A DNA stretch of 41,974 nt, from NCBI GenBank assembly GCA_017557625.1, contig JAFYYG010000072.1, forward strand, positions 1 through 41,974, written 5' to 3'. Positions 16,902-24,964 of this stretch are shown here, in pieces (the stretch's first letter is position 1; each line of letters begins with the position of its first letter). The DNA is from Muribaculaceae bacterium (GTDB lineage Bacteria > Bacteroidota > Bacteroidia > Bacteroidales > Muribaculaceae). Position numbers and translations under genes: made by a program. Under the pieces are notes generated by a model. That model had not been told where the DNA came from and did no database searches. It worked only from the letters and a program-made list of their open reading frames with translations.

Positions 16902-17723
16902 TTATTCGTTAATGCCACGATAGGCATCGCAGGCTTTCTTCACGCTGCCGTGAAGCAGTAGCAGACGTTTCGCCTCGTCGTAGCCAAGTCCCAGTTCCTC
17001 GACCACCATGCGTGTGCCGCGGTCCACGAGTTTCTTGTTGGTGAGCTGCATGTTCACCATCTTGTTGCCCTTCACGCGCCCCATCTGAATCATCACGCTT
17101 GTTGAAATCATGTTGCAGATGAGTTTCTGGCCTGTTCCACTCTTCATGCGGCTGCTGCCAGTGACGTATTCGGGGCCAACAATCATCTCAATTGGAATCT
17201 CGGCGGCCTCGCTGATGGGAGCGTCAGGGTTGCTGGTGATAGCAGCTGTGAGACAGCCGTGAGCACGCGCGTCGCGCAGAGCGCCAATAACGTAGGGTGT
17301 GGTGCCACTGGCAGCGATACCGATGACGGTGTCGTTGCTTGTTATGTTGTACTCCTGCAAGTCTTTCCACCCCTGCGTCTCATCGTCCTCGGCATTCTCC
17401 ACGGCGTTGCGCAATGCATAGTCGCCGCCGGCAATAAGGCCGATAATCCAGCCTGGGTCCATGCCGAAGGTGGGCGGTATCTCGCTGGCGTCGAGCACAC
17501 CGAGGCGTCCGCTTGTGCCGGCACCCATGTAGAAGATACGTCCTCCGCGCTTCATGCGCTCAACGATGCCCGTGACGAGTCGCTCAATTTGAGGTATAGC
17601 CTTCTGCACCGCATCAGCCACCTTGTGGTCTTCCTGATTGATCTCGGTGAGAAGCTCATGCACGCTCTTCTTCTCAAGGTCGTTGTAGAGAGAGGGCTGT
17701 TCGCTAATCTTTATAAAAGCCAT
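16902..17723 (-). CDS. murQ: N-acetylmuramic acid 6-phosphate etherase
   Basis: MurQ cleaves the lactyl ether of MurNAc-6-phosphate, giving GlcNAc-6-phosphate and D-lactate in the cytoplasm. The 273-residue SIS-domain protein has GAGTSGRLGVLDASEIPP, with Glu81 matching E. coli catalytic Glu83, and NAVENAEDD with Glu112 matching Glu114. The second sugar-phosphate loop is IAASGTTPYV, and SRMKSGTGQK is conserved. It is slightly shorter than the E. coli enzyme but complete. It lies downstream of the MurK-like kinase that should make its substrate, with a repeat-filled gap of 117 bases between them. Confidence 0.95.
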   Translation of the reverse strand: MAFIKISEQPSLYNDLEKKSVHELLTEINQEDHKVADAVQKAIPQIERLVTGIVERMKRGGRIFYMGAGTSGRLGVLDASEIPPTFGMDPGWIIGLIAGGDYALRNAVENAEDDETQGWKDLQEYNITSNDTVIGIAASGTTPYVIGALRDARAHGCLTAAITSNPDAPISEAAEIPIEMIVGPEYVTGSSRMKSGTGQKLICNMISTSVMIQMGRVKGNKMVNMQLTNKKLVDRGTRMVVEELGLGYDEAKRLLLLHGSVKKACDAYRGINE

Positions 17724-17747
17724 AACTTAGTGAGTTTAATTATTTAG

Positions 17748-17790
17748 TAGGAGTAGCTACTAGGAATGACTAGGAATAGTTAGGAATAGC
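17748..17790 (+). repeat. Decamer repeat TAGGAATAGC type, murQ side
   Basis: A related 13-mer is followed by three exactly adjacent decamers, TAGGAATGAC, TAGGAATAGT and TAGGAATAGC. It faces the heptamer block at 17798-17839, which carries complementary TTCCTA cores, so a long imperfect hairpin is possible in the murK-murQ transcript. Confidence 0.75.
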
Positions 17791-17797
17791 TATAGAT

Positions 17798-17839
17798 TTC
17801 CTACTTCCTACTTTTTACTTCTTACTTCTTACTTCCTAC
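17798..17839 (-). repeat. Six heptamers directly after the murK stop codon
   Basis: On the plus strand the units are TTCCTAC, TTCCTAC, TTTTTAC, TTCTTAC, TTCTTAC, TTCCTAC. Read on the gene strand they are AAGTAGG/AAGTAAG units beginning one base after the stop codon. The AAGT core matches the heptamers after the S41 protease and NamZ genes. Confidence 0.8.
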
Positions 17840-17840
17840 T

Positions 17841-18683
17841 TTAATTAGAGTGATACTTGATGAGACCTTCCATTGGGGCTTGAATGATAGTGCCGATGGT
17901 GATGCCGAGCTTGTTGGCAGCTTCAACGAGTACGTCCTTCTGCAACAGGGCGATGGAGCCCACAAAGTTGCAAGGCAATTCTTTGTAGTGTGGGTAGCTT
18001 GCAACGTTGCGCACGAAGAAGTCGGTAAACGAGCGCATTACGATGGCTTTAATAGACGGCTCATTGATGTTGTGCTCAAGGAATGGGGCAAACTGTGCCA
18101 AGAAACGGTTGGCGGCGGGTTTGCGGTAAACACGGTCGATGATGGTGGTGCGGTCGAGGTTGTACTCTTTAAGGAATTTCTCGCACAGGTGCTCGGGGAG
18201 CTGCTTCTTGAGCACATCGCCTACGAGGAGCTTTCCCAACACAGCGCCGCTGCCCTCGTCGCCGAGGATGTAGCCAAGAGGCGACACGTTGTCAACCACT
18301 TTCTCGCCATCGTAGTAGCAGCTGTTGCTGCCAGTGCCGAGGATGCAGGCGATACCCGGCTCACGCTGGCACAGTGCACGTGCTGCACCGAGCAGGTCGG
18401 TGTCAACCTCAATCTTATTGACGTGAGGCATATTGCGCTTGAGCGCGTTAATCACCTGGTTCTTAATCTCGTCGCTGATGATTCCAGCACCGTAGTAGTA
18501 AATCTCGGTAACTTCATACCCTCTAAGGCTGGGCATGAGTTCGTTCATGATGCATTCTGCCATCTCTTCTTCGGTCATGAGCAGTGCGTTCATGCCAGTG
18601 GTGAAGATTTGGGCAACTTTCTTTTTTCCGTTTAGCAGGCACCAATCAATCTTGGTGGAGCCGCTGTCAGCAATTAAAATCAT
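17841..18683 (-). CDS. murK: BadF/BadG-type amino-sugar kinase, probable MurNAc kinase
   Basis: A 280-residue ASKHA-fold kinase. The N-terminal phosphate-1 loop is intact, IADSGSTKIDW with Asp6, and the phosphate-2 and hinge motifs are CILGTGSNSCYYDG and GYILGDEGSGAVLG. Relatives include eukaryotic N-acetylglucosamine kinase and the MurK enzymes of Clostridium and Tannerella, which phosphorylate MurNAc (and in Clostridium also GlcNAc). The assignment to MurNAc rests on its position directly upstream of murQ; specificity for GlcNAc cannot be excluded. A -7-like element lies just before its start, so it may have an internal promoter. Confidence 0.85.
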   Translation of the reverse strand: MILIADSGSTKIDWCLLNGKKKVAQIFTTGMNALLMTEEEMAECIMNELMPSLRGYEVTEIYYYGAGIISDEIKNQVINALKRNMPHVNKIEVDTDLLGAARALCQREPGIACILGTGSNSCYYDGEKVVDNVSPLGYILGDEGSGAVLGKLLVGDVLKKQLPEHLCEKFLKEYNLDRTTIIDRVYRKPAANRFLAQFAPFLEHNINEPSIKAIVMRSFTDFFVRNVASYPHYKELPCNFVGSIALLQKDVLVEAANKLGITIGTIIQAPMEGLIKYHSN

Positions 18684-18715
18684 AATGTTTTATTTTTTAG
18701 TTAATATTATTGTGT

Positions 18716-18723
18716 CAAATATA
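18716..18723 (-). promoter_or_regulatory. Possible internal -7 element before murK
   Basis: The complement reads TATATTTG, matching TAnnTTTG, 33 bases before the murK start and inside the short gap after the NagX-like gene. No good -33 box is seen, so an internal promoter for murK-murQ is only a suggestion. Confidence 0.35.
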
Positions 18724-18746
18724 AAATCAATTTAAGACCTTGTTTC

Positions 18747-20513
18747 TTAAATTTTTATATATATCTTCTTTCTGTAGAGAATATAGCCAAAACACCATGT
18801 GATTAGGACGAACAAGATGGCATATAGGCAAGAAGCTGCTTCAGGATTGCGAGCAGTGATCTCTCCGTTCTTGTCGCGTTCGGCACATGTAATCCATTTG
18901 CACATGTCATGTAGTAACGTATGGATTGTAGTAGATTGTCCTTTTTTCTCACTAGCCTCAAGTGCTTGATTGAAACTATCAATAGCGGAAGTATGAGTAA
19001 TGGTGTCGTTTGCTTCGTCGTTAATCTGTTTACAAACGTATAGTTTTTTTATCAACAGGTCTTTTGGTATAGAGAACACTTCAGTAAGTCCGTTTTCTTT
19101 GTCGTTAGCTTGTTCTAGAGCCATCATAGCACGACTATTTCCTTCACCAGCAGCTTCGGCATAGAGCTTGCGGGCTTTGTCGTGGTTGGTAGTACAGCCC
19201 ATCAATCCGTAGTCATAGATGAGAGCAAGGTTAAATTGTGCATCGTTAATTGCCGAATCTGCGGCCTCTTTTAGTAGAGGTAATGCTTTGTCGCTGTTTC
19301 CTTCGTCCATATATACGAGGGCTAGGTTGAAGCGTGCTTCATTCAAACCTTTCTCTATTGCGGAATTGAAAAGCTCTTTTGCTTTTGTGGTATCGGCATC
19401 AACACCGTTACCTTGATAATATGCAACGGCAAGATTGTTATGTGCTTGAGGTAATCCTTGTTTTACTGCTTCTTTATATAATGATACAGCTTTCTGATTG
19501 TCAGCTGGACGATAGTCGCTTGAGTGGTGAAGAATAACTGCACTGAAAACAATGGCGAGGATAGTGCCAAGCAAGTAACAGAATAGAGGGTTTACACCAA
19601 ATGATTGGAAGAATCGGCACCAATGCTCGCGACCCTTAATGTCGATGATAAAGACAAGCAGGGCAAGAATGCAGGATGCCATACCAGTGGTGATAAGAGT
19701 GTAAGACGATGTCCATGCCTTCTTGCTGCATGGAATGCCATATTGTAGTAGCCACCCAGCGAGTAGCAAGGCAATACCGAGTGTAGCAACTTTTACTACA
19801 CGTTCGCGGTTGTCGCGATACTTGGTTAGGAGATTGCCTACCATAAAACCTATCAGCACATGTGCGATACATGGCAGAGTACTCAGTATTCCCTCTGGGT
19901 CAAGGGCGAGTTTGATTCCGTAAGCGCTTTCGTGATACATGTGATCCTCACCAAGCACGGCACAGTCGATGCGTGAAAGTATATTGGCAGAAGAAAATTC
20001 ATATCCATGGCCAAAACCAAGAATGAAAGCGTAGGCAACGAGGATTATTCCTATTATCCAAGGGATAAATTTGGTTTTGAACAATATGGCAATCATCGAG
20101 CCGAAGAAATAGACTAACGCAAGACGTTGGAATACTCCCAAGATACGCAAGTGGCCGAACATTTTGTCGAAGAAATGAGACTCGGGGTCGTAGAGACCTC
20201 TCAGCCACATTCCGAACCATTGCACCATCCATCCAATGAGGAAAAGGATGATAGTCCTTTTCAGAATCTTGAGAAAGACTTTACTGCTAAACTCAAATTT
20301 GAATTTGCTCAGGGAGAAATACATCGACACACCCATCACAAACATGAAGAACGGGAAAACGAGATCGGTAGGAGTGAGCCCAATCCACTCGGCATGCTCG
20401 AGTGGGGCGTAGATGTGCTCCCACGTGCCTGGGTTGTTAACCAAGAGCATGCCAGCAATTGTGATGCCTCGCAAAATGTCGAGCGATAGGAGTCGTTTGT
20501 TTTCTTTTGCCAT
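18747..20513 (-). CDS. NagX-like (DUF5009/HGSNAT-type) membrane acyltransferase with a nested Sel1-repeat module
   Basis: A 588-residue inner-membrane protein. The N-terminal part (1-330) has the heparan-alpha-glucosaminide N-acetyltransferase-like layout: SLDILRGITIAGML, then EHAEWIGLTPTDLVFPFFMFVMG, where His40 aligns with the catalytic histidine of human HGSNAT, and about nine membrane helices. The usual last helix, ending ILYRKKIYIKI, appears at 560-588. Between them lies a soluble insertion of about 220 residues (about 335-555) with at least three Sel1-type repeats (units around DNQKAVSLYKEAVKQGLPQA, TTKAKELFNSAIEKG and NHDKARKLYAEAAGEG). Bacteroidales relatives are normally near 370-380 residues. 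NagX-type proteins are linked to transport or acetylation of amino sugars, which fits the locus. It follows the dehydrogenase gene after 13 bases. Confidence 0.85.
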   Translation of the reverse strand: MAKENKRLLSLDILRGITIAGMLLVNNPGTWEHIYAPLEHAEWIGLTPTDLVFPFFMFVMGVSMYFSLSKFKFEFSSKVFLKILKRTIILFLIGWMVQWFGMWLRGLYDPESHFFDKMFGHLRILGVFQRLALVYFFGSMIAILFKTKFIPWIIGIILVAYAFILGFGHGYEFSSANILSRIDCAVLGEDHMYHESAYGIKLALDPEGILSTLPCIAHVLIGFMVGNLLTKYRDNRERVVKVATLGIALLLAGWLLQYGIPCSKKAWTSSYTLITTGMASCILALLVFIIDIKGREHWCRFFQSFGVNPLFCYLLGTILAIVFSAVILHHSSDYRPADNQKAVSLYKEAVKQGLPQAHNNLAVAYYQGNGVDADTTKAKELFNSAIEKGLNEARFNLALVYMDEGNSDKALPLLKEAADSAINDAQFNLALIYDYGLMGCTTNHDKARKLYAEAAGEGNSRAMMALEQANDKENGLTEVFSIPKDLLIKKLYVCKQINDEANDTITHTSAIDSFNQALEASEKKGQSTTIHTLLHDMCKWITCAERDKNGEITARNPEAASCLYAILFVLITWCFGYILYRKKIYIKI

Positions 20514-20526
20514 AAACTAAATCTAA

Positions 20527-23319
20527 TTATTGTCTTGTTTGCAATTTTGTCACTTCATCGATTAGGTAGATTAGCGACTGGTAGGGGATGCCGCTGTGGG
20601 TTGTGAGGCCTATCTCGCAGGTGCGGCTGTTGCTGAAGCCGCGGCGTATGCCTGCCGCCTCAATTTGAGGACGGAGCTTGCGCAGGGCGTAGGCGTTGAG
20701 CTCGGGATGCGTGAATCCCTTGTCGCCGGCGAAGCCGCAACATCCCACTCCCTCAGGGATGAGGACATTGGTGGAGCATCGCTTGGCGAGGTCGAAAATC
20801 TTGTTGTCAATCTTCATCAGGCGTGTGGAGCAGGTGAGGTGCAGGGCGATTGGTTCATCGGTTGGCGTGAACTCCAAGTCTTGCGCCACATAGTCGTGGA
20901 CGAACTCCATAAGCTCTAATGGTTTCACTTGCTTCATGTGTTCACGCATTTGGTGAAGACACGGACTTTGGTCGCACATCACGGGATATTTGCCGCCGTT
21001 GCTCGCTTTGAGCAGAGCTTGCTCGAGTTCGTCGGACTTCTGCTGAGCGATGTCGGGCATACCCTTGCTGTTCCAAATCATGCCGCAGCACAGATTTTTC
21101 ATGTTTTCGGGATAGATAACTTCCCAACCTGCTTTGTTGAGGAAAGAAACCACCTTATCCACGAGGTCTATTTCCACTCCATGCTTGTCTTTTCCGAGTG
21201 CTTGGTTGAGGCAACTGGGGAAATAGACGACCTTCTTGTCGCTCGCAGGTTGCTGGAGCGACTTCATTTTGTGGGGTTTGGGTGTAGCGGGAGTCCACAA
21301 TGGAACTCCAACGGCGTGCATCGCCTTGCCCACAGCCCTCACGCCACCGTCACCCAGCACCGAATGTGCTGCACTGGCAACATAGAGTAGTGATTTGAGG
21401 CTGCCTTTAGTAAATGAGAAGTGTCGTGCCACGCTGTTGCCCACACCGTGAGCGAATGTGCCTTTGCCATGTCGCTCGGTGCGCAGGTCGTGTGTGAGTT
21501 CTCCCACATTGATACCCATTGGGCACGATGTGGAGCAAAGTCCGTCGGCAGCGCAAGTTGCTTCGCCGTAGTATTTATATTGTTTCTCGAGGCGTTTCAA
21601 TCGCGCTGGGTCTTCGCCAGTGTCTCTAAGTCGTGAAATCTCACGCTGCACGATGATGCGCTGGCGTGACGAGAGAGTTAGTCCGCTGCTCACGCAATTC
21701 ACCTCGCAGAACCCGCACTCGATGCACTTGTTCACGTTGTCGTTGGTCAAGGGCATGGGTTTGAGGTTCTTGATGAAGCACTCAGGGTCATCGTTGAAAA
21801 TCACGCCCGGGTTGAGGATGCCTTTGGGGTCAAATAGCTGCTTCACGTCGAGCATCACCTGATAGGCCTTCTCGCTCCATTCCTTCTTGACGAATGGCGC
21901 CATGTTGCGGCCCGTACCGTGTTCTGCCTTAAGCGAACCGTCATATTTGTCTATCACCAGCTCCACCACTGCGCGCATCAGATTCTCGTAGCGGGAAATC
22001 TCTTCTTGCGTGTCAAAAGATTGCGAAATTATGAAGTGGTAGTTCCCCTCAAGGGCGTGGCCGTAGATGCAGCTGTCGTCATAGCCGTAGTCGATGAGCA
22101 TCTGTGCCAAGTCAACGGTGGCATCGGGCAAATCCTCAATATGGAATGCCACATCCTCGATAAGCACTGTGGTGCCGAGCGGACGAGTGCCGCCTACGCT
22201 TGGGAAGATACCCGAACGTATTGCCCAGTACTTGCCATAAATCTTTGGATCATCGGTGAAGTTGGCTGGCACATACAGGTGGAAAGGCTCAAGGATAGCC
22301 ATTATCTCGTTGATATTGCTTTGAAGCTCCACTTTGCTGTCGGCAAAGGTTTGGATAAGCACTGCGGTGAGGTTCTCGCCGGTGTTGTCGTCAACGCTGG
22401 CAAGTGATTTCTTGTCGAGAATCTCGGCGCAGTGCACAGGTCCTTTCTTCATAGCCACCACCGCCTCACACGACTCGCGCATATCCTGGAAATAGAGCAT
22501 CGCGCTGGCGCGGCAAGGATATAGGTGGCCGGTCTTCATCGTGAACTCGCTGGCAAAGGCAAGAGTGCCCTCGCTGCCCACGATGAGGTGCGTGATGATG
22601 TCGAAGGGGTCATTATAAAGCACAAATGGCGAGATATTCAGACCCGTAACGTTCTTGATGGAGTATTTGCGACGGATGCGCTCTTTGAGCTCGTCGTCGG
22701 TCATTACTCGGTCGCGAATCTTCTCGATACGCTTGATGAAGTCGGGATGCGACTGCTTGAAAGCGTTGCGGCTTGCCTCGTCGCCAGTGTCAAGCACGGT
22801 GCCATCGGCAAGGACGATGCGCATAGAGAGCATCATGCGGTCGCTGTTGGCGTGTGTTCCGCAGCTCATTCCGCTGGCGTTGTTGATGACAATGCCACCC
22901 ACCATCGCCGAGTTCTTGCTGGCGGGGTCAGGGGTGAAGGTTCGGTTGTGTCGCGCGAGAATCTTGTCAACCTCGCTGCCCACGAGACCTGGTTGCAGCT
23001 TGATGTAGCTTGCGTCGGGTGCCACCTCATAGTTCTCCCAGTTCTTGCCGGCGACGATGAGTATGGAGTCGGTGTTGGTTTGTCCGCTCAGGCTGGTGCC
23101 CGCAGCGCGGAAGGTCACCGGTAGGTGCATCTCGTTGGCGATGGCAAGTAGTTGCGACACCTCTTGCTCATTCATGGAACGCACCACCACTTGTGGGATG
23201 TTGCGGTAGAAGCCAGCATCGGTGCCCCACGCCAGGCAATGCAGGTCGTCGGTGTAGATGCGGTCTTTAGGGATAAACTCCCTGATGCGCTTGAGATATG
23301 TCTTGTGGCTGTCGTCCAT
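20527..23319 (-). CDS. FAD/Fe-S D-2-hydroxyacid dehydrogenase (GlcD-GlcF fusion, YdiJ-like), probable D-lactate dehydrogenase
   Basis: A 930-residue fused oxidoreductase. The N-terminal FAD-binding_4 domain (about 40-265) contains the flavin motif RAAGTSLSGQT and GGIVINNASGMSCG; the FAD-oxidase C-terminal domain contains YGHALEGNYHF and AEHGTGRN (about 418-471). Two iron-sulfur cysteine sets follow, Cys532/535/538/542 and Cys589/595/599. The C-terminal part carries CCG-type motifs (NLCCGMIW and GCCGFAGDKGF) as in GlcF/HdrB proteins. The family oxidises D-lactate or D-2-hydroxyglutarate and passes electrons to quinone or another carrier. Because MurQ four genes on releases D-lactate, D-lactate is the natural candidate substrate here. 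Confidence 0.87.
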   Translation of the reverse strand: MDDSHKTYLKRIREFIPKDRIYTDDLHCLAWGTDAGFYRNIPQVVVRSMNEQEVSQLLAIANEMHLPVTFRAAGTSLSGQTNTDSILIVAGKNWENYEVAPDASYIKLQPGLVGSEVDKILARHNRTFTPDPASKNSAMVGGIVINNASGMSCGTHANSDRMMLSMRIVLADGTVLDTGDEASRNAFKQSHPDFIKRIEKIRDRVMTDDELKERIRRKYSIKNVTGLNISPFVLYNDPFDIITHLIVGSEGTLAFASEFTMKTGHLYPCRASAMLYFQDMRESCEAVVAMKKGPVHCAEILDKKSLASVDDNTGENLTAVLIQTFADSKVELQSNINEIMAILEPFHLYVPANFTDDPKIYGKYWAIRSGIFPSVGGTRPLGTTVLIEDVAFHIEDLPDATVDLAQMLIDYGYDDSCIYGHALEGNYHFIISQSFDTQEEISRYENLMRAVVELVIDKYDGSLKAEHGTGRNMAPFVKKEWSEKAYQVMLDVKQLFDPKGILNPGVIFNDDPECFIKNLKPMPLTNDNVNKCIECGFCEVNCVSSGLTLSSRQRIIVQREISRLRDTGEDPARLKRLEKQYKYYGEATCAADGLCSTSCPMGINVGELTHDLRTERHGKGTFAHGVGNSVARHFSFTKGSLKSLLYVASAAHSVLGDGGVRAVGKAMHAVGVPLWTPATPKPHKMKSLQQPASDKKVVYFPSCLNQALGKDKHGVEIDLVDKVVSFLNKAGWEVIYPENMKNLCCGMIWNSKGMPDIAQQKSDELEQALLKASNGGKYPVMCDQSPCLHQMREHMKQVKPLELMEFVHDYVAQDLEFTPTDEPIALHLTCSTRLMKIDNKIFDLAKRCSTNVLIPEGVGCCGFAGDKGFTHPELNAYALRKLRPQIEAAGIRRGFSNSRTCEIGLTTHSGIPYQSLIYLIDEVTKLQTRQ

Positions 23320-23330
23320 TTTTTTAATGA

Positions 23331-23410
23331 TAGGAGTGGATAGGAATAACTATGAATAACTATGAATAACTATGAACAGCTATGAACAGCTATGAACAGC
23401 TATGATACTT
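23331..23410 (+). repeat. Eight in-register decamers between namZ and the dehydrogenase gene
   Basis: Units in order are TAGGAGTGGA, TAGGAATAAC, TATGAATAAC twice, TATGAACAGC three times and TATGATACTT. Identical neighbours indicate recent duplication by slippage. The unit is clearly related to the decamers at 17761-17790. There are no spacers between units, so it is not CRISPR. Confidence 0.85.
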
Positions 23411-23427
23411 AACACTTATCACTTATA
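23407..23427 (-). repeat. Three heptamers spanning the namZ stop codon
   Basis: The plus strand reads ACTTAAC, ACTTATC, ACTTATA; on the gene strand these are AAGT-type units that start before the stop codon and run past it. They correspond to the AAGTGTT units at the stop of the S41 protease 20 kb away. Confidence 0.65.
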
Positions 23428-24672
23428 AAGGTAATACTTTGAGGACTTTGCTTTGAAAGAATCGTTGTCTTTGTTGAAGTAGTCGATGATGTCTTCCACT
23501 TTGTAGCGCTTGCAGAATCGTTCGCGTATTTCCTTGGTGCCGCACACCTTGTCGAACATAGCATAGCGCTTTGGGTTCTGCTCAAAGAGCTGCTGCTTGG
23601 GGTACATCTCATGAATCACTTGTAGGAAGTAAAACTGAGTGAGCACAAGATTTGCCTTGTCGAGGTCGGTGATGTAAATCTGCACGCCGTGAACCTCTTG
23701 CAAAGACTTGTCAACAGCCACGCTCAGAGCGAAGAATGGCTTGTAGTTGATGGGGCGGAAGTGCATGCCTGGCAGGTTTAGTGCGTTCATGTTCTTGGCA
23801 AGTTCCTCGGCGTCAATCCATGAGGCGGCGAAGCACTCGAAAGGCAACGTGTAGCCGATTCCGGTGTTGAAGATGTAGAGCTCTCCTAAGATTCCGCTCA
23901 CGGGATAGAAGAAGGCGTTCTCGGGGGCGGGAATCTGTGGTGATGGCAACACCCAGGGCATGCCAGTGTCACGGAACTTCATGTCGCGGGTCCAGCCTTC
24001 CATGGGGATGACGGTGAGTTTGCATTTCTTGCCTGTCTTAGAACCTTTGGCGATAATGCCTTCTTCATTAAGGTATTGTGCTAGTTCTCCAGGAGTCAAA
24101 CCATATAGATATGGGATGGCATATTTGCTCACGAAGGAGAAATATCCATCTTCCACGAGGTTGCCTTCCACCTTGTTTCCGCCAAGAGGGTTGGGGCGGT
24201 CGAGGACCATAAACTCCTTATTATGCTTGGCGCAGGCTTCCATGCACACGCCCATAGTGGCATAGAACGTGTAGCTGCGGCAGCCAATGTCCTGAATGTC
24301 ATAGATTAGCACGTCAATGTCTTTCAACATCTCGGCGGTGGGCTCGTGAGTCTTGCCAAATAGCGAGTACATCTTCACCCCAGTAGTGGGGTCAACGGCG
24401 TCGCCTACGGCATCTCCAGCATGTGCGTTGCCACGCACGCCATGCTCGGGACCAAACAACGCCACTAATTTCACTCCAGGTGCCTCATTGAGGATATCAA
24501 CTGTTGATTTAAGGTTATTGTCGATACCACTGGGATTGGTCACTAGTCCCACGCGCTTGCCCTGCAGCTCCTTGAAGCCGCCATCACGCAGCACCTCAAT
24601 GCCTGGTTTCACCACTGCGCTGGCCATAAATGCCACTATCGCTAAAGTTATAAATATAATGTGTCGTTTCAT
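23419..24672 (-). CDS. namZ: DUF1343 exo-beta-N-acetylmuramidase (NamZ-like)
   Basis: A 417-residue secreted protein of the DUF1343 family, whose characterised member NamZ of Bacillus subtilis removes MurNAc from the non-reducing end of peptide-free wall glycans. The signal peptide is MKRHIIFITLAIVAFMASA. Conserved stretches are GKRVGLVTNPSG, the motif LFGPEHGVRG with Glu76 (the position I recall as catalytic in NamZ), YDIQDIGCRSYTFY and VLDRPNPLGG. With MurK and MurQ it would supply free MurNAc. It lies between the AmpG-like gene and the dehydrogenase gene. Confidence 0.88.
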   Translation of the reverse strand: MKRHIIFITLAIVAFMASAVVKPGIEVLRDGGFKELQGKRVGLVTNPSGIDNNLKSTVDILNEAPGVKLVALFGPEHGVRGNAHAGDAVGDAVDPTTGVKMYSLFGKTHEPTAEMLKDIDVLIYDIQDIGCRSYTFYATMGVCMEACAKHNKEFMVLDRPNPLGGNKVEGNLVEDGYFSFVSKYAIPYLYGLTPGELAQYLNEEGIIAKGSKTGKKCKLTVIPMEGWTRDMKFRDTGMPWVLPSPQIPAPENAFFYPVSGILGELYIFNTGIGYTLPFECFAASWIDAEELAKNMNALNLPGMHFRPINYKPFFALSVAVDKSLQEVHGVQIYITDLDKANLVLTQFYFLQVIHEMYPKQQLFEQNPKRYAMFDKVCGTKEIRERFCKRYKVEDIIDYFNKDNDSFKAKSSKYYLYK

Positions 24673-24710
24673 TGTGTTATTGTTTTTTGTTCTTTCGTTT
24701 AATTGTATGC

Positions 24711-24929
24711 TTAGGTCAAAAATTTTGATCTTAGAACAGAAGATTCTTCATTGTTTAGTGTGATAATATAACCATCTGGAAACTTTTGAGGATTATTCCT
24801 TACAGCTTGGTTGATGATTCTAGTTTCAACACCATAAAGTTCAGCGACAGCAAAGTCAAGGATTACATCTTCACCATGCAGATTGATAATTTTGTCGCTA
24901 ACGGACTCATATTTGGTGATGTCACTCAT
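24711..24929 (-). pseudogene. Truncated ORF6N-domain remnant
   Basis: Only 72 residues, but the N-terminal hallmark of ORF6N DNA-binding proteins is clear: a start resembling KIINLHGEDVILDFAVAELYGV, then INQAVRNNPQKFPDGYIITL. Normal ORF6N proteins continue for at least 100 further residues, while this frame stops after SSVLRSKFLT and no continuation was seen in the short gap before namZ. It is read as a decayed mobile or phage-type regulator inserted in the salvage train. It is 35 bases after the AmpG-like gene; a short functional peptide cannot be excluded. Confidence 0.65.
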
Positions 24930-24964
24930 ATCGTAAAGGTCGAAATTTTCTACTTTAGAATGAA

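Noticed and set aside
17850-18635. Long plus-strand frame opposite murK
   Set aside because: It is 261 residues long but fully antisense to murK and has no family motifs.
23331-23410. CRISPR array
   Set aside because: Units of 10 bp are directly adjacent without spacers and no cas genes are near.
24711-24929. Antitoxin or toxin-antitoxin pair
   Set aside because: The fragment matches the ORF6N start, and no partner gene is next to it.
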